Shown: in pieces, positions 16,751-24,020 of the stretch
Layout of the letters: every line of letters starts with the position of its first letter
How positions within the stretch are numbered: the stretch's first letter is position 1
NCBI RefSeq assembly: GCF_004151105.1
Contig: NZ_PHRF01000056.1
Coordinates: 1-64,000, forward strand
Direction of reading: 5' to 3'
DNA from: Streptomyces sp. L-9-10
GTDB taxonomy: Bacteria; Actinomycetota; Actinomycetes; Streptomycetales; Streptomycetaceae
Length of the DNA: 64,000 nt
The notes under the pieces: model-generated
The model's input: only the letters and a program-made list of their open reading frames with translations
Database searches by the model: none
What the model was told of the DNA's origin: nothing
Translations under genes and position numbers: made by a program

Positions 16751-18363
16751 TCGCGCGCGGGCGCCGGTTCGCGTCCTCCGTACGCGCCAGGGCCGCGCTG
16801 GGCGCGACGGCCGTCGTGGCGGTCGCGCTGGTGGCCGCCGGGATCGCGGTCGTCCTCTCGCTCCGCTCGAACCTCACCGATCAGGCAGGCCGGAGCGCCG
16901 ACACGGCGGCGCGCGAAGTCGCGCTGGACATCGCCTCCCTGGTACCGGACCAGACGTCGTACGCGCGGCTCGACCTGCCGGACGACACCGGACACCCCGT
17001 ACAGGTGTCGGACGAGCGCGGCCGGCTGCTCAGGGCGAGCGAGGACCTCCAGCGGATCAGCGGTACGGGGGTGTCCGCGGTGACCCCCGCCACGAGCCCC
17101 GCCACGAGCCCCGCGGCGAGCCCCGCCCCGGGCGGCACCGCGGCCCCGGGCGACGACGATGACACCGCCGACGACGACAGCGGTGCGGACGACAACGGGG
17201 GCGACGACAAGGGCGGGGACGACGACGCGAGCGGGGACGACGATCCCGCGGTCGGCGAGATCGGCGACCGCACCTCCTACACCGACGGCAGCGCGACGGT
17301 CGACGGCACGACCGGCGACTACCGCTTCGCCGCGGTCGAGGTGACCGACCGCGCGGGCGAGACGGTCGTCGTCCACGCGGGCGCCTCCCTCGCGGACCGG
17401 GAGTCCGCGGTCAGCACGACCACCGTCTCCATGCTGCTGGGGCTCCCCGTCCTGCTGCTGGTCGTCGGGGGAGTGACCTGGCTGGTGACCCGGCGGGCGT
17501 TCCGGCCCGTGGAGGGCATCCGGCGCGAGATGGCGGCCATCACCGCCTCGACGGATCTCTCCCGGCGGGTGCCCGAGCCGGCCACGGACGACGAGGTGGC
17601 CAGGCTGGCCCGTACGACCAACGAGACGCTCACGGCGCTGGAGGCCGCCGTCGAGCGGCAGCGCCGCTTCGTCGCGGACGCCTCGCACGAACTGCGCAGC
17701 CCCATCGCCTCGCTCCGCACCCAGCTCGAAGTGGGCGACGCCCACCCGGAGTTGCTGGACGTGCCGGGCGCGGTCGCGGACACCGTACGGCTCCAGCAAC
17801 TCGCCGCCGATCTGCTGCTGCTGGCCCGGCTGGACGCGGGGGAGCGGCCGGGGCGGGCGCGGTTCGACCTGAGCGCGATGGTCCGTGAGGAGGTCTCGCA
17901 GCGGACCGCGGACCGTATCCCGGTCACGCTCGATGTCCGTCCGGGGCTCGAAGCGGCCGGATCACGCGGCCAGTTGGCCCGGGTGCTGGGGAATCTGCTC
18001 GACAACGCCCAGCGCCACGCGCACGCGTCGGTCACCGCGTCCGTGTACCGGTCGGGCGGTCAGGTGGTGCTCGCGGTCGCCGACGACGGCTCCGGGGTGC
18101 CGGAGGCGGAGCGCGAGCGGATCTTCGAGCGGTTCGTACGGCTCGACGACGCGCGCAGCCGTGACGACGGTGGCGCCGGTCTCGGTCTGGCCATCGCGCG
18201 CGATGTGGCCGCGCGCCATGACGGCACGCTCACGGTCGGCCGGGCTCCCGAGGGCGGCGCCCTGTTCGAGCTGCGCCTGCCCAGGCCGGACGACGCGGAC
18301 CCCGGCAGCACCGGCAACCCCGGCAGCGGCGCCGACGCCGACGACACCGGTCGCGCCGACTGA
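16747..18363 (+). CDS. Sensor histidine kinase with Asp-rich extracellular loop
   Basis: A 538-residue membrane kinase. Transmembrane segment 1 spans about residues 17–38 and segment 2 about 224–247. The extracellular loop between them includes a Ser/Pro/Thr run and then a strongly acidic stretch at 135–167 (DDDDTADDDSGADDN...). After HAMP (RRAFRPVEGIRREM), the phospho-His is His314 in FVADASHELRSPIA; the ATPase domain shows LGNLLDNAQRHAH, DDGSGVPEAERERIF and GAGLGLAIARD. The unusual acidic loop parallels that of the divergently encoded PepSY protein, suggesting both sense or bind the same cation or cationic compound (inference). Confidence 0.93.
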   Translation: MIARGRRFASSVRARAALGATAVVAVALVAAGIAVVLSLRSNLTDQAGRSADTAAREVALDIASLVPDQTSYARLDLPDDTGHPVQVSDERGRLLRASEDLQRISGTGVSAVTPATSPATSPAASPAPGGTAAPGDDDDTADDDSGADDNGGDDKGGDDDASGDDDPAVGEIGDRTSYTDGSATVDGTTGDYRFAAVEVTDRAGETVVVHAGASLADRESAVSTTTVSMLLGLPVLLLVVGGVTWLVTRRAFRPVEGIRREMAAITASTDLSRRVPEPATDDEVARLARTTNETLTALEAAVERQRRFVADASHELRSPIASLRTQLEVGDAHPELLDVPGAVADTVRLQQLAADLLLLARLDAGERPGRARFDLSAMVREEVSQRTADRIPVTLDVRPGLEAAGSRGQLARVLGNLLDNAQRHAHASVTASVYRSGGQVVLAVADDGSGVPEAERERIFERFVRLDDARSRDDGGAGLGLAIARDVAARHDGTLTVGRAPEGGALFELRLPRPDDADPGSTGNPGSGADADDTGRAD

Positions 18364-18377
18364 GCCGGGAAGCCCGC

Positions 18378-18397
18378 CCGCCGGAGCGCTCCGGCGG
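18378..18397. terminator. 20-base perfect palindrome between convergent genes
   Basis: CCGCCGGAGC followed at once by its complement GCTCCGGCGG lies between the sensor kinase stop (18363) and the MarR stop (18431). It is a likely bidirectional terminator. Confidence 0.6.
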
Positions 18398-18430
18398 CCG
18401 GGCCCTCGAACCGGGAGCCCCGGTATCGGC

Positions 18431-18907
18431 TCAGCTCTTGCCGCGCCGTCCGCGCAACTGCTCGGCCACCGGCGTCAGCGACGCCCGCAGCTCCGCCAGC
18501 GCCTCGGGCGTCAGCAGATCGATGAAGTGCTTCCGTACGGACGCGACATGGTGCGGCGCGACCTTCTGCATGGTCTCCATCCCCTGGTCCGTCAGGACCG
18601 CGTAGAGCCCGCGCCGGTCCGACTCGCAGTTCTCCCGGCGGACCAGCCCCGCGGTCTCCATCCTGGTGATCTGATGGGAGAGCCGGCTCTTGGACTGGAG
18701 CGTGGTGGCCGCGAGGTCACTCATCCGCATGCGCCGGTCCGCCGACTCCGAGAGGTTCACCAGGATCTCGTAGTCGTTCATGGTCAGGCCGAACGGCTGG
18801 AGGTCCTTCTCCAGCTGGTGCGTCAGCAGTTTGTTGACATCCAGATGGGTGCGCCAGGCGCACTGCTCCGCGTCGGTCAGCCAGCGGGTGGCGGTCTCGG
18901 TCTCCAT
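18431..18907 (-). CDS. MarR-family transcriptional regulator
   Basis: This 158-residue MarR protein has the winged helix in MRMSDLAATTLQSKSRLSHQITRMETAGLVRRENCESDRRGLYAVLTDQG, with the usual DRRG wing. From position it corresponds to the S. coelicolor SCO5405 type, whose orthologue in a daptomycin producer (DptR3) affects antibiotic production; this is recalled, not checked. An AT-rich patch at 18908–18938, unlike its surroundings, abuts the start codon and probably holds the promoter and operator. The preceding genes on the same strand are the AIM24 group, ending 117 bases upstream. Confidence 0.9.
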   Translation of the reverse strand: METETATRWLTDAEQCAWRTHLDVNKLLTHQLEKDLQPFGLTMNDYEILVNLSESADRRMRMSDLAATTLQSKSRLSHQITRMETAGLVRRENCESDRRGLYAVLTDQGMETMQKVAPHHVASVRKHFIDLLTPEALAELRASLTPVAEQLRGRRGKS

Positions 18908-19023
18908 GTATGGATTCTACCTAAGAAGTTGAAATCTGTACGAAGCGTCCGGGTGTGACACCGCGCACCCGGTCATCCGGCCGGGGGCGCAGGCGTTCGA
19001 CGTCACACTCCGCAGACTACCGC

Positions 19024-19815
19024 TCACAGACCGAAGCGACGCTGGAGATCGCCGAGCTGCCCCGGCATCCGGGGCGTGGAACCCTGCGATCCCTGATGCC
19101 CGGAGTGTCCCGAGGGGGCGCCGCCGCCCGGCACCCCGGGCTCCGGCGTGATCGCGCCCAACGGCTGCTCCGCCATCAGCAGTTCCGTCGACTGCAACAG
19201 CACCGTCCCGGCCCCGACGAACTCGAACTGATGCTCCTCGCCCGACGTACCGCCGATCCCCGTCAACGACCTGAGACCGCCCAGCACTCCGGACATATAG
19301 CCATGATCGTAGTGGTGGCAGGGGGACGGGCAGTCCGCCCAGCCCACCAGCGCCTGCGGGTCCACCCGCAGCGGCGGCTCCATGAAGACCACGGGCCCGT
19401 TGGACGCCGCCACGAACTTCCCCGTACCGATCAGCGTCAGAAAGCCCGGCACGATCGACTGCTTCAGCGCCAGCGTCGGCTGGTACGCCAGCAGATTCCC
19501 GGACCGGATCGTCAGATTGCCGTCCTCCAGATCGAACGAGTTGACGTCGAAGGCGCGGTCGGCGAGCAGCATCTTGCCGCTGCCCTCCGCCACCACCCAG
19601 TCACTGGCGTGCAGCGGTGAGTGGAAGCTCGTACGCAGCAGCCGCTCGAACCGGCCGTGGCCGATGCCGTCGAAGTTGATCTGCCCGTAGTAGGCGATCA
19701 TCTTCCCCTTCTGCAGGAACCACTGGCTCCCCTTCAACTCCACACAGAAGGTGTACGCGTTGACGTTGTCGTCGCTCGGCAGCGTCATCGGGTCATGGAT
19801 CACGGGCGTGCTCAC
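19024..19815 (-). CDS. AIM24-family protein (third of three)
   Basis: A 263-residue AIM24/TerD-like β-barrel family protein starting at GTG 19815, which overlaps the upstream gene's stop by four bases (GTGA). It has the family repeats (GKMIAYYGQINFDG, VVAEGSGKMLLADRAFDVN, VDPQALVGWADCPSPC) and a Gly/Pro/Gln-rich tail (GVPGGGAPSGHSGHQG...). The biochemical function of bacterial AIM24 proteins is unknown; the name comes from a yeast mitochondrial protein. The three adjacent paralogues form one tightly coupled operon, which suggests they assemble into a hetero-oligomer. Confidence 0.88.
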   Translation of the reverse strand: MSTPVIHDPMTLPSDDNVNAYTFCVELKGSQWFLQKGKMIAYYGQINFDGIGHGRFERLLRTSFHSPLHASDWVVAEGSGKMLLADRAFDVNSFDLEDGNLTIRSGNLLAYQPTLALKQSIVPGFLTLIGTGKFVAASNGPVVFMEPPLRVDPQALVGWADCPSPCHHYDHGYMSGVLGGLRSLTGIGGTSGEEHQFEFVGAGTVLLQSTELLMAEQPLGAITPEPGVPGGGAPSGHSGHQGSQGSTPRMPGQLGDLQRRFGL

Positions 19816-20462
19816 AGCTTCTCCTCCGACGCCTGGACGTACACCGCGCCACTGCCGCTCAGCTCCAGCTGGAACGCCTCGCCGGAGCCGCGTCCGACCA
19901 TGTCGCGCCAGCCGAGGGCCGTGGACAGCTTGTTCCGTACGTCGCCGTGGTGCGCGACATACGCCTGCGGGTCCACATGGATCTCCCGGCCCGGGGTGAT
20001 GGGCACCTCGATCACCCCGCCGTGCGCCATCACCGCGACCGCGCCATGGCCCTTGAGGGTGGTGGTGAACAGGCCCTGTCCTGTCACCTGTCCGCGCACC
20101 ATGCCCATGACCCCGCCCTGCGAGCCCATGAACATCGTGCCCTGCTGGAGGGTCCCGTCGAAGGCGAGCAGCCGGTCCGCCTCGACGCACAGGGTGTCGC
20201 CCGCCAGATTGATGACCTGGATGTGATGGCCGCCGTGGCCGAACATGACCGTGCCGCTGCCCTCGACCGTCATCAGCGGGGTCGCCTCATCGGCCACCCG
20301 GCGCCCGATCATGGACATCAGACCGCCCTGGCCGCCCTGGATGTTGGGGGTGAAGCTGACATCGCCGCGGTACGCGAGCATCGCGCCGCGCTGGCTGAAC
20401 ATCTTCTGGCCGGGCAGGACCGTCGCCTCGACCATCTTCGAGTTGATCTCGCGGAACGGCAT
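19812..20462 (-). CDS. AIM24-family protein (second of three)
   Basis: A 216-residue AIM24-family protein. Glycine- and histidine-rich β repeats are visible: GQKMFSQRGAMLAYRGDVSF, VMFGHGGHHIQVINLAGDTLCVEADRLLAFDG, GLFTTTLKGHGAVAVMAHGG and IHVDPQAYVAHHGDVRNKLS. It overlaps its upstream paralogue by one base (20462) and its downstream paralogue by four. No signal peptide is seen, so it is probably cytoplasmic. Confidence 0.9.
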   Translation of the reverse strand: MPFREINSKMVEATVLPGQKMFSQRGAMLAYRGDVSFTPNIQGGQGGLMSMIGRRVADEATPLMTVEGSGTVMFGHGGHHIQVINLAGDTLCVEADRLLAFDGTLQQGTMFMGSQGGVMGMVRGQVTGQGLFTTTLKGHGAVAVMAHGGVIEVPITPGREIHVDPQAYVAHHGDVRNKLSTALGWRDMVGRGSGEAFQLELSGSGAVYVQASEEKL

Positions 20463-21100
20463 CAGACATCGCCCCCGATCGTGTTCCGCTCGCTGGGCTG
20501 GACGTAGACGAGCCCGTCGCCCTCGAAGCGGATCTGGAAGGCCTCGCCCGATCCCTCGCCCATGAACGTACGGAAGTTGACGCCGGACTGGAACTTCTGC
20601 TGGAGGTTGCCCTGGTGGGCGATGTACGCGCCGGGGTCGACGTGGAGCGGGTACTGCGGGGTCACCCGCAGGATCACCGCCTCGCCGTCCGACATGATCG
20701 CGGCCTGGCCCATGCCCTCGACGGTGGTGGTGAACAGGCCGCTCCCGGTCGCCCCGCCCCGCAGACCGGTGAACGACGTGCCGGTGCGCAGCCCCGCGTC
20801 CGCGCAGAGCAGATTGCTCGCCTCGACGAAGAGCTTGTCGCCGTGCAGCGAGACGAGGCTGATCTCGCTCGCGCGGTCGGCGAAATAGCAGGTGCCCTCG
20901 CCCTTCACCTCCATCACGGTCATCTGTTCGCCGGTGAGCCGGCGGGTCACCATCCCGCGCAGACCCTCACCGCCGCCGGACATCTTCTTGAACGCCATCC
21001 GGCCGTCGTACGCGACCATCGAGCCGTTCTTCGCCTTGACGGCGTCGCCGGTCATGTCGACGGCGAGCACCTTGCTGCCTTGCAGTCGGAACTGAGCCAC
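20462..21100 (-). CDS. AIM24-family protein (first of three)
   Basis: A 212-residue protein starting at GTG 21100 (MAQFRLQGSKVLAVDMTGDAV). It aligns by eye with the second member: VKAKNGSMVAYDGRMAFKK, GTCYFADRASEISLVSLHGDKLFVEASNLL, LFTTTVEGMGQAAIMSDGEAV and LHVDPGAYIAHQGNLQQKF. It is the promoter-proximal gene of the three-gene operon. The 214 bases upstream separate it from a divergent DUF3817 gene. Confidence 0.9.
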   Translation of the reverse strand: MAQFRLQGSKVLAVDMTGDAVKAKNGSMVAYDGRMAFKKMSGGGEGLRGMVTRRLTGEQMTVMEVKGEGTCYFADRASEISLVSLHGDKLFVEASNLLCADAGLRTGTSFTGLRGGATGSGLFTTTVEGMGQAAIMSDGEAVILRVTPQYPLHVDPGAYIAHQGNLQQKFQSGVNFRTFMGEGSGEAFQIRFEGDGLVYVQPSERNTIGGDV

Positions 21101-21314
21101 GGATCGAAGGTAACGGGCGGCACTGACAGGGAACAGGGCCCATGGTCCGCGATCACCCCCGACCGGACCCCGGTACGCCCCCGCCCCGAGCCCCGACACG
21201 CCCCCGACCCGGACCCTGATAACGGTCGGGCAAAGCCGTGCTGCCACAATGAGACCGCGCTTGTGCACACATTCACAAGATCACGTCTGCCCCCGACGCC
21301 GAAGGTGCCTCCCC

Positions 21315-21659
21315 GTGGACATCAAGACCGCCTCCTCCCTCCATCGCCTCCGTCTGGTCTCCGCCCCGGAGGCCGTGTCGTTCCTGCTGCTCCTCGTCTG
21401 CTCGGTGCTCAAGCGCACGACGGACTTCAACGCGGTCCCCGTCATGGGCGCCGTCCACGGTCTGCTCTTCGTGCTGTACGTGGTCTTCTGGCTGGACGCC
21501 TGGAACCGCACCAAGTGGTCCTTCGGCACCGCGGCCCTCTACTTCGTGCTCTCGGTCCTGCCGGCCGGCGGCTTCTTCGCCGAGCGCAAGCTCAAGCGCG
21601 CCGCCGACGACGCGGTCATCGCCTCCCGCGCGCGCCGCGAGGGTACGGTGAGCGCATGA
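21315..21659 (+). CDS. DUF3817 integral membrane protein
   Basis: A 114-residue protein with about three membrane helices and the family core VHGLLFVLYVVFWLDAWNRTKWSFG. The start is GTG 21315, with GAAGG at 21301–21305. Its stop overlaps the ATG of the next gene by four bases (ATGA). A second DUF3817 gene lies at 30237. The function is unknown; the family often sits beside transport or regulator genes in Actinobacteria. Confidence 0.88.
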   Translation: MDIKTASSLHRLRLVSAPEAVSFLLLLVCSVLKRTTDFNAVPVMGAVHGLLFVLYVVFWLDAWNRTKWSFGTAALYFVLSVLPAGGFFAERKLKRAADDAVIASRARREGTVSA

Positions 21660-21949
21660 TCGTCGCCTTCTCGGTGAGCCCGCTGGGCGTGGGGGAGGAC
21701 GTCGGGGAGTACGTCGCCGACGCCGTCCGTGTCGTCCGCGAGTCGGGGCTGCCCAACCGTACGGACGCCATGTTCACCTCCGTCGAGGGGGAGTGGGACG
21801 AGGTGATGGACGTCGTGAAGCGGGCCGTCGCCGCGGTCGAGGCCCGTGCCGGGCGCGTCTCGCTCGTCCTCAAGGCCGACATCCGGCCGGGGGTCACGGA
21901 CGGTCTCACCTCGAAGGTCGAGACGGTGGAGCGCCACCTCGCCGGCTGA
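21656..21949 (+). CDS. MTH1187/thiamine-binding-like small protein
   Basis: A 97-residue protein of the MTH1187/YkoF-like family (MIVAFSVSPLGVGEDVGEYVADAVRVVRESGLPNRTDAMFTSVEGEWDEVMDVV). Family members form tetramers of ferredoxin-like folds, and some bind thiamine or related small molecules; the ligand here is not known. It is translationally coupled to the preceding DUF3817 gene by an ATGA overlap, so the two probably work together. Confidence 0.88.
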   Translation: MIVAFSVSPLGVGEDVGEYVADAVRVVRESGLPNRTDAMFTSVEGEWDEVMDVVKRAVAAVEARAGRVSLVLKADIRPGVTDGLTSKVETVERHLAG

Positions 21950-22079
21950 GCCCCGTCTCTCCCGCGACCCGCCTCGACCCGCACCGCGCCGCGCCCATCC
22001 GTACCGCCCCGCGTCAACCCGTACGCAGTAACCTCCGCGCACAGCACCGCCCGCACGGACGCCTCCAGTCGACACGCCG

Positions 22080-22109
22080 ATCAATGTCCCCTTTTGTGGG
22101 GATATCAAT
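22080..22109. promoter_or_regulatory. Repeat-containing promoter region of the glycan synthase gene
   Basis: Two ATCAAT direct repeats (22080–22085 and 22104–22109) bracket a small inverted repeat TCCCC-N6-GGGGA (22087–22102). The element lies 25–54 bases before the GT2 start. It stands out as AT-rich in a very GC-rich setting and could be an operator. Confidence 0.35.
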
Positions 22110-22133
22110 CTGGTGCGACAGCTGGAGGCATCC

Positions 22134-24017
22134 GTGCGGCCGGAGGGTTCCGAGTACGACTACGACTATGACGTCCACAGCTGCCTGGCCGGTCCGCTCA
22201 CGGAACCGGACCGGGCCGTGGCCTACCGGGTGCGCTACCGGAGTCTGCTCGCGCGGGAACCCCACCGAATAAGAGCCGTCCTGCTGATGGCTCTGGCGCC
22301 GCTGCTCTCCGGCGCCCTGCTGGTCTATCTCGTCTGGCCCACCCACCGCACCGAGCGCGAGGGCGGCGACCGCCTGCTGGTGGTCCTCGATCATGTGATG
22401 CTCGGCTCGATCGGGCTCATCGCCCTCTTCATGCTCGTCAACGTCACGTCGGTCGCCCACGCCACGATGGTCGCCAGGGACCCCATACCCGTCCCCGCCG
22501 AACCCGGCACCCGCGTCGCGTTCCTCACCACGTACGTCCCGGGCAAGGAACCGCTCGCCATGGTGCGGGCCACGCTCGAAGGAGCCGTACGGCTGCGCCA
22601 CAGCGGCCCGCTCGACATCTGGCTGCTGGACGAGGGCGACGACACCGCCGCCAGGGCGCTCTGCGAGGAGCTGGGGGTCCGCCACTTCACCCGGCACGGC
22701 ATACCGGAGTGGAACCGCCGGAAGGGCGTGCACAAGGCGCGCACCAAGCACGGCAACTACAACGCCTGGCTGGCCGCGCACGGCGAGGAGTACGACTTCT
22801 TCGCCTCCGTCGACACCGACCACGTACCGCTCCCGAACTTCCTGGAGCGGATGATGGGCTACTTCCGTGACCCGGACACCGCCTTCGTCGTCGGCCCGCA
22901 GGTGTACGGCAACTACAGCTCACCGGTCACCAAGGCCGCCGAGTCCCAGCAGTTCCTCTTCCACGCGCTGATCCAGCGGGCCGGCAACCGCTACCACGCC
23001 CCGATGTTCGTCGGTACGAACAACGTCGTCCGGGTCAGGGCGGTCCTGCAGATAGGCGGGCTGTACGACTCGATCACCGAGGACATGGCCACCGGGTTCG
23101 AGCTGCACCGCACCAGGAACCCCGTCACCGGCCGGTTCTGGCGCTCCGTCTACACCCCCGACGTCCTGGCCGTGGGCGAGGGCCCCGCCTCCTGGACCGA
23201 CTTCTTCACGCAGCAGCTGCGCTGGTCGCGGGGGACGTACGAGACGCTGCTCAAGCAGTACTGGAAGGCGCCGTTCCGGGTGCCGCCCGGACGGCTGCTC
23301 AGCTACACGCTGATGCTCGTCTACTACCCGATGACCGCCGTCAACTGGTTCCTCGGCATTCTCAGCTGCGTTCTCTTCCTCTGGTCCGGCGCCTCGGGCA
23401 CCCAGGTCTCGTCCTCGGTCCTGCTGATGCTCTACAGCGATGCCGCCGCGCTGCAGATAGGGCTCTACCTCTGGAACCGGCGGCACAACGTCTCGCCCCA
23501 CGAGCCGCGCGGCTCGGGCGGTCTCGCCGGAATGGCGATGTCCGCGCTCTCCGCGCCGGTCTATCTCCGGTCGCTGGTCTCGGCGCTCCTCCGCACCCGC
23601 GGCCGGTTCGTGGTCACCCCCAAGGGCGGCCGGGCGAGCCCCGACCGGCTGATGACCTTCCGGCTCCATCTCTTCTGGGCCGTGGTGCTGGCCGCCTCGC
23701 TCGTCGCGTCGGTGGTCCTGGGCCATACGCACGCGGCGATGCGCACCTGGGCGGTCCTGGCACTGGCGATCGCGCTCGCCCCGGTCGGCGTCTGGTGCTG
23801 GACGCTGCGGGCCGGGCGCGCCGGCGACACCGTACCGGCGTCCGTCCGTACGTCCGTGGAAGCCGCCGAGAACCCGGACGCGGACCTGGACCTGGACGCG
23901 GACCTGGACCTGGTCCCGGACCTGGATCCGGACCTGGAGCCCGCGTCGGCCTACGCCGCGTCGGCCGTGACGTCTGTGCCATCCGTGACGCCTGCGACGA
24001 TGACAGGAGGGAACTGA
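22134..24017 (+). CDS. CslA-like family 2 glycosyltransferase (β-glycan synthase)
   Basis: A 627-residue membrane glycosyltransferase of the cellulose-synthase type. It has two N-terminal helices, then a GT2 domain with LLDEGDD, the metal site VDTDHVPLP, TNNVVRV, the base motif ITEDMATGFELH and QQLRWSRGTYE (QxxRW), then several C-terminal helices. The start is chosen at GTG 22134 because GGAGG lies six bases upstream; GTG 22113 would add seven residues. The tail contains an acidic run of DLD-type repeats. The adjacent radical copper oxidase gene three bases downstream reproduces the CslA–GlxA pairing that makes a tip-located glycan in Streptomyces. Confidence 0.9.
   Translation: MRPEGSEYDYDYDVHSCLAGPLTEPDRAVAYRVRYRSLLAREPHRIRAVLLMALAPLLSGALLVYLVWPTHRTEREGGDRLLVVLDHVMLGSIGLIALFMLVNVTSVAHATMVARDPIPVPAEPGTRVAFLTTYVPGKEPLAMVRATLEGAVRLRHSGPLDIWLLDEGDDTAARALCEELGVRHFTRHGIPEWNRRKGVHKARTKHGNYNAWLAAHGEEYDFFASVDTDHVPLPNFLERMMGYFRDPDTAFVVGPQVYGNYSSPVTKAAESQQFLFHALIQRAGNRYHAPMFVGTNNVVRVRAVLQIGGLYDSITEDMATGFELHRTRNPVTGRFWRSVYTPDVLAVGEGPASWTDFFTQQLRWSRGTYETLLKQYWKAPFRVPPGRLLSYTLMLVYYPMTAVNWFLGILSCVLFLWSGASGTQVSSSVLLMLYSDAAALQIGLYLWNRRHNVSPHEPRGSGGLAGMAMSALSAPVYLRSLVSALLRTRGRFVVTPKGGRASPDRLMTFRLHLFWAVVLAASLVASVVLGHTHAAMRTWAVLALAIALAPVGVWCWTLRAGRAGDTVPASVRTSVEAAENPDADLDLDADLDLVPDLDPDLEPASAYAASAVTSVPSVTPATMTGGN
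23876..23941. repeat. GACCTGG-type repeat encoding an Asp/Leu tail
   Basis: The coding DNA repeats GACCTGGAC/GCGGACCTG units with minor changes, giving the DADLDLDADLDL-type segment near the C-terminus of the synthase. It looks like slippage-prone low-complexity sequence. Confidence 0.6.
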
Positions 24018-24020
24018 CCC

